From assembly GCA_023488865.1 (NCBI GenBank), contig JAMDDG010000324.1, positions 1 through 5,989 of the forward strand: a stretch of 5,989 nt of DNA, in the 5' to 3' direction. The first letter of the stretch is position 1; every line of letters begins with the position of its first letter. Under the pieces are notes generated by a model, which was not told where the DNA came from, did no database searches, and saw only the letters and a program-made list of their open reading frames with translations. The position numbers and the translations under genes were made by a program. This DNA comes from Bacteroidota bacterium (GTDB taxonomy: Bacteria > Bacteroidota > Bacteroidia > Bacteroidales > Prolixibacteraceae). Shown in pieces: positions 1 through 5,702 of this stretch.

Positions 1-2
1 AA

Positions 3-137
3 TTTCACCCTGCGAAACCGAAAAACAATGATCGGATCATGAATGGTCTTCAATTCTTGAAAAGAATCGACCGCTGGAGATCAGAAAAATTTAAAAAATG
101 GATAGTTTACAGACAGACCCTAATTAAGGAAAAGTAA
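3..137 (+). CDS. Possible 3' end of an unidentified plus-strand gene
   Basis: An open frame enters from the left edge and runs 44 codons to a TAA at 135-137. The peptide is rich in Lys, Arg and Trp; its last stretch reads RWRSEKFKKWIVYRQTLIKEK split around position 100 (RWRSEKFKKW, then IVYRQTLIKEK). I do not recognise the family. It converges on the methyltransferase gene and overlaps its 3' end by 31 bp. Because that gene seems truncated here, this frame could belong to DNA that joined onto it. A 44-codon open frame in AT-rich DNA can also arise by chance, so this is only a candidate. Confidence 0.2.
   Translation, partial: FHPAKPKNNDRIMNGLQFLKRIDRWRSEKFKKWIVYRQTLIKEK
21..40 (-). terminator. 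Weak candidate terminator after the methyltransferase gene
   Basis: Read on the minus strand, a short stem ATGAT-CCG-ATCAT (28-40) is followed by TG and five T residues (21-25). It lies about 67 bp beyond the methyltransferase stop codon, where the operon should end. The stem has only five pairs, four of them A-T, so it would be a poor intrinsic terminator. A second AT-rich hairpin (ATTCTT-gaa-AAGAAT, 53-67) lies between it and the gene. Confidence 0.2.
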
Positions 138-1657
138 TTGAATCCGACTTTTTTGATTTGGCAAACTCTTCTAATTCTTTCCGCGCATGCTTTGGCTATG
201 TTTGCAAACTCAATATCTATATCCTTATATTCAGCAACTTCAGGAATTTGAACTATAATAAAGCTAATATTCTCTTTGTCTACAGAATAATTTATAGACG
301 CATGTGCTGTAGTCCCGGAACCTCCAAAAAAATCCAAAACAATATCCCCTTCAGTCAAATTACTTAAAGTCATAATCTTATCCAAGAGATAGATAGGTTT
401 AGGGAAATTAAAAACCTCTTTATTATTAAAAAGGTCCTTTAGCTCAGTAGTCCCATTCTGATAGTTTAGTTCCTTTTCTAACCAAATAGATTTTGGTTTA
501 GTTTTTTTATCTTCCGTAAAATAGTCTTTTTGAAAAATATCATATACTTCCTTGCCCTCTCTTTGAACGCTTTTCCCAATTAATAACACATTTTCATCTT
601 CAAATTTTCTTTTACTCCAACGCCATGAGCCATCAATGTTAGTTGATGGTTGCACTGGTAAAACTTCAATATAATGTTGTTCATCATTATCCAATGAAAT
701 AGAATTGTTTATTGGATCAACATAAATTGGATAATATAAAGAAGGTCTATCGGATCTCCTCCAGGCACCACCACGTTGTCTGAGACCTAAAAGACGATAA
801 TAGCCCTGTGCATCCTGAAGATTATATTCATTTTGCATTTTCTGGTCTAAAGAAAGTCCCATTTCAGGTGCAAATTCAAAATTTTTTGCGAAGGTTAGCA
901 AATATTCATGTGTCGATGCAACGCTTTTAATTGACTGAGAACCTCTTGGATTACTCTGAATAATAAAGGTTGCAAGAAAATTCTCTGGACCAAAAACCTC
1001 ATTAAGTATCAATGATAAGTTGCTCAATTCGTTATCATCAATACTTACAAAAATAACCCCGTCATCTCTCAACAGATTCCTTGCCAATCGTAATCGCGGA
1101 TACATCATACATAGCCATTTACTATGAAACCGACCATCGCTGCGTTTGTTGGTAGTCATGGCCTTTCCTTCTTCATCTACCTGTCCGGTACGGCGAAGGT
1201 ATTCCTGCAAGGGCTCAGTAAAATCATCGTCGTACACAAAGTCATTGCCCGTGTTGTAGGGAGGGTCGATGTAGATCATTTTGATCTTTCCGGCATAACT
1301 CTTTTGCAGGAGTTTCAGCACTTCGAGATTCTCCCCTTCGATAAAGATATTTTTGCTGTCGTTGACGCCATCGGAGTCGGGTGTTCCATCGGATTTCAGC
1401 CCATCGCCCCAAACAGGCTCCAGCGTCCCTTCCGGCGGAAGTGCGGCCGCCTTGCGGGCATCTCTTTTGCCGGGCCAGAAGAGGCCAAAATGTTCCAGTT
1501 TGGGGTCTTCCTCGTCGAGTCGCCAGTCGCCCAGATTCTGGCTCAGTGTGGTAAAGTTGATTTTGCCATCTTCGAAGCACTCGGGAGCGAGTTGTTTGAG
1601 CTGGGCTATTTTTGTCTCGTCGAAGAGATAGTCGGGTCTTAGTTTTTCGTGCGCCAT
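107..1657 (-). CDS. mod: Type III Mod-like DNA adenine methyltransferase, C-terminally shortened
   Basis: This is a site-specific DNA methyltransferase of the beta class, the order found in type III restriction-modification Mod subunits, which methylate adenine N6 using S-adenosylmethionine. The catalytic motif IV DPPYNTG lies at residues 131-137, followed by the conserved GVIFVSIDDNE at 200-210. A variable region from about 230 to 400 should be the target-recognition domain. The motif X region FPKPIYLLDKIM is at 419-430, and the SAM-binding motif I DFFGGSGTTAHA is at 442-453. The N-terminus (MAHEKLRPDYLF) is typical of one Mod subfamily, which supports this ATG; no Shine-Dalgarno site is visible. 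The protein stops soon after the ERIRRV helix (493-498). Relatives I know continue for roughly 100 residues, so the C-terminal domain seems lost and activity is uncertain. GC content drops from about 50-60% in the N-terminal third to about 22-37% beyond residue 190. It is the third gene of the operon, 14 bp after the nuclease. No Res gene is in view. Confidence 0.88.
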   Translation of the reverse strand: MAHEKLRPDYLFDETKIAQLKQLAPECFEDGKINFTTLSQNLGDWRLDEEDPKLEHFGLFWPGKRDARKAAALPPEGTLEPVWGDGLKSDGTPDSDGVNDSKNIFIEGENLEVLKLLQKSYAGKIKMIYIDPPYNTGNDFVYDDDFTEPLQEYLRRTGQVDEEGKAMTTNKRSDGRFHSKWLCMMYPRLRLARNLLRDDGVIFVSIDDNELSNLSLILNEVFGPENFLATFIIQSNPRGSQSIKSVASTHEYLLTFAKNFEFAPEMGLSLDQKMQNEYNLQDAQGYYRLLGLRQRGGAWRRSDRPSLYYPIYVDPINNSISLDNDEQHYIEVLPVQPSTNIDGSWRWSKRKFEDENVLLIGKSVQREGKEVYDIFQKDYFTEDKKTKPKSIWLEKELNYQNGTTELKDLFNNKEVFNFPKPIYLLDKIMTLSNLTEGDIVLDFFGGSGTTAHASINYSVDKENISFIIVQIPEVAEYKDIDIEFANIAKACAERIRRVCQIKKVGFNYFSLIRVCL

Positions 1658-1671
1658 TGTATGGGTTGTTT

Positions 1672-2511
1672 CTATTTTTCAGTTACAATTGAATCGGGAT
1701 TCCTGCCTTGCAGATTGGCATTGATCCACTCCTCCTGGTCGGTATCGGAGCCAAAATCTTCGAAATATCGTTTAAAATTGCCGCGCTCTCCTTTCCCCTT
1801 TCCAACCGCGTACTCCCGGTAGGAAGAACAGGAAAACCGCGCATCGCAGTTTCTGCAAACCCTGGTAGCAAAGAGTGTATTGGTACCCTCCATAACCTTA
1901 TTGAGGGTGTCGGTTTCTGTCGGACGGAATTTTTTGTCTTCGATTTCATCTACAACCGAGGCAAAATCCAGCACGGTATCTTTCACCTTGTCCTGGTCAA
2001 AAGGGATCATGATCAAAGGTTGCCATTTGGCCATTTCGAACCTGATCCGGTAGACATCATTCACTAAGTAGGCCTGTTTCAGTGGTTGGGGAATTGCCGT
2101 TGAGATAATGGCAGTGTGGTCCAATTCCTGTTTTCTCAGCTCCTGCCAGATATGGGCATAGACATTCAATTGCTTCCCGTACAACTCCTTGTTGGAGGCG
2201 ATGTATTCGGCATCATGGGTTTTGAGGTCATACATCCAGGTCTCCTCATTTTCTCTGACAATATCCACGATCCCTTCGATGGTGAAGTTCCGGCCCATCG
2301 GGGTCTTTTGGTCAGGTAAAGTAAGTTTCACTTCGGTATCTGTTACACTGTAGGCTACCTCCCTCATTTTCTCGAAATAAAGGAGTACCTGATTAAGAGC
2401 CTCCTGCTTGGAATAATCTGTAATGGAGTGCCCGCCTTCCAGTCGCATTATTTCGTAATTTTCTTCGAAATACTCCTTGATCTTTTCGATTATTTCGTGT
2501 TCCTGCATCAT
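1672..2511 (-). CDS. RecB/AddB-like PD-(D/E)XK nuclease protein (C-terminal part of a split domain)
   Basis: The 279-residue product carries the core of a RecB-family nuclease: GIVDIV with D83, then MYDLKT with D95 and K97, then the QLNVY motif (Q114, Y118). In RecB these correspond to the metal-binding and catalytic residues. Near the end is VCRNCDARFSC, giving C219-x2-C222-x5-C228. This is the spacing of the last three ligands of the 4Fe-4S 'iron staple' known from AddB. The parts that normally come first in the domain, a Cys-Pro motif and the G-x-x-x-H helix, are absent here and lie at the C-terminus of the preceding helicase. The reading frame overlaps the helicase stop by ATGA (2508-2511), which suggests translational coupling. 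A second ATG follows immediately, and no Shine-Dalgarno site is seen. The likely role is DNA cleavage in a complex with the helicase. A stand-alone Cas4-like exonuclease is the alternative, but the missing N-terminal elements argue against it. Confidence 0.85.
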   Translation of the reverse strand: MMQEHEIIEKIKEYFEENYEIMRLEGGHSITDYSKQEALNQVLLYFEKMREVAYSVTDTEVKLTLPDQKTPMGRNFTIEGIVDIVRENEETWMYDLKTHDAEYIASNKELYGKQLNVYAHIWQELRKQELDHTAIISTAIPQPLKQAYLVNDVYRIRFEMAKWQPLIMIPFDQDKVKDTVLDFASVVDEIEDKKFRPTETDTLNKVMEGTNTLFATRVCRNCDARFSCSSYREYAVGKGKGERGNFKRYFEDFGSDTDQEEWINANLQGRNPDSIVTEK

Positions 2512-5135
2512 GATGGTTGGGCTGTTTTCTTCTTTTCAGAGATTAGAAGATGGTGTAAATCTTCGATGGTTTGATGGACCAGACTACCAAAGAACATGGT
2601 TTGCGACCGGGAAGGGATGAATCCGAATTTTTTGAAGATCATGTATTTCCGGGGACACTGTTTGTAGTTGAGATAGTCAGCCGTATAGGAATAGTTTTTC
2701 CCGAGGTCATCCTTGTCAATCTCTGCCTCGGGCAACTCTTTCAAGTCGACGCTGGAAAGCAAAGGGACCTTCTCAGTTTCCAGAATAGAAAGGAATTCCT
2801 CAGAAGTATTGGTATGTCCTCTGTCGAAAAAAGGTAGAATCGTCATCTGTTTGGCTCTGGAAAGCGCCACATAAAACATGCGCATCTTGTCGAAATGGCC
2901 AATCCGGTCGAGTGGTTCACCCTTTTTTTGCAACAGATCTCTGATAATAATTTCTGTTGGATCGGCCTTTCGCTCATCCTTTCGCAAACTACCCATCACC
3001 ACATAAGAAAATTCTAGCCCTTTTGACTGGTGTATGGTGAGGAATGGAACGCGGCCTCTGGGAAAAGGGTCGTTGGCATCCTCGAATTCTGATTCCCCTA
3101 ACCTGTAAATTGCATAGAGAAAGGATCCTACGAAGGTATTCACGAAACGATCTTCGGCTAAAAAAGAGGCAGTAAGGATGGGTGAATACTCCTCCATGAA
3201 ACGGGCAAGGTATTGGGTTACCATCCCAAGAGAACAAACGGGACCTTCGTCGATCCCCTTTTCGGCCAGTTCGTACATTTTCTGGAAATGCCTGAATCCG
3301 TTCAACTGATAAAATAAATCGAGAATACTCCAGTCGAGGGAGGTTACCCGGTTGATGACGTAACTCAAATCGACAGGTTCTTTGGCTTGCTCCTTTTTAC
3401 GCAGGATCGATACGAAGGAGTTTTTTTGCAGGGTGGCTTTGCATTTGGCAGAGAGCCCGGCAGCTGCCGACAGCACGAGAAGCATCTCCAGTTTCACTTT
3501 ACTCTTCAGGTTCCATTTGTTCTTCTCCACCACCTTCATCAATGCTTCGTAGTCGCTTTTGATGAATTTCAGTTCATTAATACGATCATGCACATATTCA
3601 TTCAAAAGGGCATCCTGATGAATGAGGTTTTCTGCCTCTGAGATGGCATTCAATTGCCAATTCCTAAAATCTCTAATTCCGGCGCTGGCGGCTCCCTGAT
3701 GATTGGGGCGACCGAGGATTTTGAAGAACAGTCCAAAGATTTGAACAGCTTCAGGAACATCGAGAAATCTACCTGCACGAGGAGCATAGATTTGAATATT
3801 CAAAGCGTTGAGTGCCTTTTCAAATTCAGCGACTTTGGTTGTCTTCTTTCCATCAATTTTCAACGACGGAAATAGAAAGGCAATTTGGTTGTAATCTTCA
3901 ATTTTGCCCGATTTCTTCAGATCAAATACAAACTGAGCTATATCGGCACAAACAATCTCTTTTTTGGCTTTTTCTGTTTTGACAACAGCAGTAATGCCAT
4001 CTTCGTTAAAAGGTTTTATATCTTTGTCCATCACCCGGTAGTGACCACTGCCATCGGACTTTCTCCAGTTGGTTCGCTTCATGAAATCGACATAGAAATG
4101 AACGATAGCCTGTTTTGATCGGTAGTTGGTACTAAGCGCTATTTTCTTTGGCTTGACACCAAGGAAATTCTGACAACGGTCTTCGAACTCGACCAGGTTT
4201 TCAACGGTTGCACCTCTGAAACGATACAGCGCCTGGTCATCATCGCCAACTACGCAGATATTTTTGCATTTTTTTGCCAATTCAAAATAGATGCTCTCCT
4301 GAATGGAGTTGGTATCCTGATACTCATCCACGATGATGTACTTGTAAACATCAGACGATCCGGTAAATGCCTTTATCTTGTTAAATGCTTTTTGTTGCAG
4401 AAGAGAAAAATCAACGGTATGAATCTTGTCAGTTTTGATATGGCTTTTGCAGTAAAACTGATACATCTGCAAAAGTTGCTGAAGAACCTTATCTTTTGTT
4501 TTTACAACCTCACAGTCAAGATTTTCCTCCGAGAACCGATTGAACAGTTTGATGATACAAAGTACTGCTTCATGGCGGGAAGATCTTTTCCGTCTACCCA
4601 AGTATTCAGTTATAAACTCCTGCGCTTCTTGTTGCTCCTGTTCGGGAAATTCCCCGGTATAGAAATCTCCAGCTGTAAGTAATTCAATCCAGAATGATTT
4701 TTTGTAGATCTTAAAATACTGACTTAGTTCGTCTAATAAAATAGGAGTTCTTCCTCTAAGACCACCGTAGGAGAATCTGCGGTTGGAATCAATCAAAATT
4801 TCCTGGCAAATTGAATGAACAGTGCCAACTGACATACCAGAGATATCGTAGGGTTGACCGGTTTCGTTGGTTACTGTTCCCAATAAGGCTCTGAGACCCT
4901 CCTTCAGCTGGTGAGCGGCCTTCTCCGTAAATGTTGCGAGAAAAATATCTTTAGGCTCAATCTTATGAAACACAATTAAGTTGACCGTTCGCCAAAGAAT
5001 TACCCGAGTCTTGCCAGAGCCCGGGCCAGCGGTAAGAAACAACGGTCCTTCGATCTCTTTAATAGCCTCTTTTTGATTGTCGTTGGGAAAGAAATTCTTT
5101 AGTTTCCAGAAATATTCAATGTCATACTCCAGCAT
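2508..5135 (-). CDS. UvrD/Rep-type SF1A DNA helicase with the start of a RecB-like nuclease domain
   Basis: This is an ATP-driven DNA helicase with a full set of SF1A motifs: Q motif around Q21, Walker A AGPGSGKT (36-43), motif Ia ATFTEKAA (67-74), GTVHS (104-108), motif II DEYQDT (270-275), motif III GDDDQALYRFRGA (297-309), motif IV NYR (337-339), motif V TIHQSKGLEF (700-709) and motif VI YVALSRAK (755-762). These support an active motor of the UvrD, PcrA and AdnB group. At 875 residues it is longer than UvrD but shorter than AddA or AdnB. The last 60 residues explain this. They read YTADYLNYKQCPRKY (817-831, C827) and FFGSLVHQTIEDL (848-860, H854), which are the opening elements of a RecB/AddB nuclease domain, and then stop. 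The next gene continues that domain. The ATG at 5135 is the first after an in-frame TAA; GAG about 5 bp upstream is a weak ribosome site. It is the first gene of the operon. Confidence 0.95.
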   Translation of the reverse strand: MLEYDIEYFWKLKNFFPNDNQKEAIKEIEGPLFLTAGPGSGKTRVILWRTVNLIVFHKIEPKDIFLATFTEKAAHQLKEGLRALLGTVTNETGQPYDISGMSVGTVHSICQEILIDSNRRFSYGGLRGRTPILLDELSQYFKIYKKSFWIELLTAGDFYTGEFPEQEQQEAQEFITEYLGRRKRSSRHEAVLCIIKLFNRFSEENLDCEVVKTKDKVLQQLLQMYQFYCKSHIKTDKIHTVDFSLLQQKAFNKIKAFTGSSDVYKYIIVDEYQDTNSIQESIYFELAKKCKNICVVGDDDQALYRFRGATVENLVEFEDRCQNFLGVKPKKIALSTNYRSKQAIVHFYVDFMKRTNWRKSDGSGHYRVMDKDIKPFNEDGITAVVKTEKAKKEIVCADIAQFVFDLKKSGKIEDYNQIAFLFPSLKIDGKKTTKVAEFEKALNALNIQIYAPRAGRFLDVPEAVQIFGLFFKILGRPNHQGAASAGIRDFRNWQLNAISEAENLIHQDALLNEYVHDRINELKFIKSDYEALMKVVEKNKWNLKSKVKLEMLLVLSAAAGLSAKCKATLQKNSFVSILRKKEQAKEPVDLSYVINRVTSLDWSILDLFYQLNGFRHFQKMYELAEKGIDEGPVCSLGMVTQYLARFMEEYSPILTASFLAEDRFVNTFVGSFLYAIYRLGESEFEDANDPFPRGRVPFLTIHQSKGLEFSYVVMGSLRKDERKADPTEIIIRDLLQKKGEPLDRIGHFDKMRMFYVALSRAKQMTILPFFDRGHTNTSEEFLSILETEKVPLLSSVDLKELPEAEIDKDDLGKNYSYTADYLNYKQCPRKYMIFKKFGFIPSRSQTMFFGSLVHQTIEDLHHLLISEKKKTAQPS

Positions 5136-5365
5136 TATCTCAATTTTTCGACGTATTTATTTTTTTTGCTTCTTAATTTTAAACTATAATGATCCATCAA
5201 TTGACAAATCTACAATTTGCAAAATTTATTTAGAATTTCACTTTTGAATGAATAAGAAAAATCAGGTTGGTTGAAACACATAAAACTAATCTTTTTAAAT
5301 ATTAAATAAACCCTTGTCCAAAAATTAATTTAATCGGCAAGTTACAATCGCTATTATTCGACAAT
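5136..5365. other. AT-rich gene-free leader of the operon
   Basis: About 230 bp without a credible gene on either strand. GC is near 20-23% in the 60-bp blocks at 5161-5220 and 5281-5340, far below the flanking genes. It separates the helicase start from the tandem repeat array and should contain the operon promoter. Long T and A runs are frequent, for example eight T residues at 5160-5167. I see no RNA gene or convincing riboswitch fold. Confidence 0.6.
5205..5219 (-). promoter_or_regulatory. Candidate Bacteroidota -7 element inside a small palindrome
   Basis: On the minus strand TAGATTTG (5212 to 5205) matches the Bacteroidota -7 consensus TAnnTTTG exactly and would give a 5' leader of about 60-65 nt before the helicase ATG. 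It is overlapped by a perfect 5-bp inverted repeat, CAAAT-ctaca-ATTTG (5205-5219), which could serve as an operator. No clear -33 TTTG is found at the expected distance, and such an 8-base match with two free positions is easy to hit in AT-rich DNA, so the call is weak. Confidence 0.22.
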
Positions 5366-5638
5366 CATGAACCCAGGTTCATTTCACTTCCGGTGACCGA
5401 CAGAGGGCTTCCTGCAATGTTCAATGCACTTCCGGCGACCGACAACTGGCTTCCGGTTAGGTTCAATACACTTCCGGTTACTGAAAACTGACATATCGTC
5501 ATGTTCAAAGCATTCCCGGTGATTGTCATAGGGCTTCCGGCGATGTTCATTTCACTTCCGGTGACCGTCAGAGGCTTTCCGGTCATGTTTATTGTGTTCC
5601 CGGCGACCGTCTGTAACTTCCGGCTACATACAGTTTTT
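5366..5638. repeat. 21-bp tandem repeat array with alternating A/B units (42-bp period)
   Basis: About twelve degenerate 21-bp units lie head to tail. Most start with CTTCCGG on the plus strand, at 5387, 5429, 5450, 5471, 5534, 5555 and 5617; diverged versions start at 5408, 5492, 5513, 5576 and 5597. An edge unit begins at 5366. Two unit types alternate. Type A continues like GTGACCGTCAGAGGG (5387, 5429, 5471, 5513, 5555, 5597). Type B continues like GCGATGTTCATTTCA (5408, 5450, 5492, 5534, 5576). Unit length is exactly 21 bp throughout, except the unit at 5597, which is 20 bp. Read on the minus strand the array is open from ATG 5586 to TGA 5365 (73 codons) and encodes a seven-residue repeat of the form [TA]-G-S-x-[LM]-[NST]-[VIL]. 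There are no spacers, so it is not a CRISPR array. Function is unknown. Possibilities are a phased protein-binding array (21 bp is about two helical turns), a dispersed intergenic repeat, or a relic of a repetitive coding sequence. Confidence 0.9.
5367..5382. repeat. Perfect 7-bp palindrome at the inner edge of the repeat array
   Basis: ATGAACC-CA-GGTTCAT forms a perfect inverted repeat with a 2-base centre, lying in the partial edge unit of the tandem array. As RNA it could form a six-pair hairpin with a 4-base loop, but no T run follows on either strand, so it does not look like a terminator. It may be a protein-binding site or a chance product of the repeat sequence. Confidence 0.5.
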
Positions 5639-5658
5639 GAGAGTGTCCTAAAAACTGT
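5630..5658. repeat. 9-bp inverted repeat around the array/IS boundary
   Basis: ACAGTTTTT at 5630-5638 is the exact reverse complement of AAAAACTGT at 5650-5658, with an 11-base loop between them. With one G-U and one A-U pair the RNA stem could extend to 11 pairs. The right arm lies inside the presumed IS terminal repeat and the left arm just outside it. There is no T tract after the stem on either strand. Confidence 0.6.
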
Positions 5659-5665
5659 GTAAATG
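5639..5665 (+). mobile_element. Probable solo terminal inverted repeat of an IS256-family element
   Basis: The stretch starts GAGAGTGTCCTA and continues AAAACTGTGTAAATG. It matches the pattern I recall for IS256-type (mutator) ends, where GTCC is followed by TA, an A-rich run and TGTGTAAA at the same spacing. In that orientation the element's interior would lie to the right, but only about 40 more bases fit before the peptidase remnant begins at 5703. No transposase is present. It is best read as an IS end left behind by deletion or rearrangement. No target-site duplication can be tested, since the other end is missing. Confidence 0.45.
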
Positions 5666-5702
5666 ATTTAGCGCACCTTTCAAGCAAATATAGTTCATTT
5701 AC

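Noticed and set aside
1124..1642. 172-codon plus-strand open frame opposite the methyltransferase N-terminus
   Set aside because: It is the antisense shadow of the GC-rich part of mod, which has clear catalytic motifs on the minus strand; the shadow peptide shows no recognisable domain.
107..1657. Complete classical type III restriction-modification system
   Set aside because: There is no Res subunit; the neighbouring helicase has SF1A (UvrD) motifs rather than the SF2 motifs of Res, and the nuclease is RecB-like.
1708..2067. 119-codon plus-strand open frame
   Set aside because: It is antisense to the nuclease gene, where D83/D95/K97 and the cysteine triplet lie in the minus frame; no domain is seen in the shadow.
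5201..5229. Plus-strand TTGACA as a sigma70 -35 box
   Set aside because: The hexamer at 17-bp spacing is ATTTAT, no plus-strand gene follows, and the genome appears to be Bacteroidota, which uses a different consensus.
5367..5382. Intrinsic terminator at the 7-bp palindrome
   Set aside because: The stem is short and no T tract follows on either strand.
5366..5638. CRISPR array
   Set aside because: The 21-bp units are directly contiguous and degenerate, with no unique spacers between them and no cas genes nearby.
5366..5638. Plasmid replication iterons
   Set aside because: Unit length fits, but no Rep protein, DnaA box or partition gene is present in the window and the units alternate and are strongly diverged.
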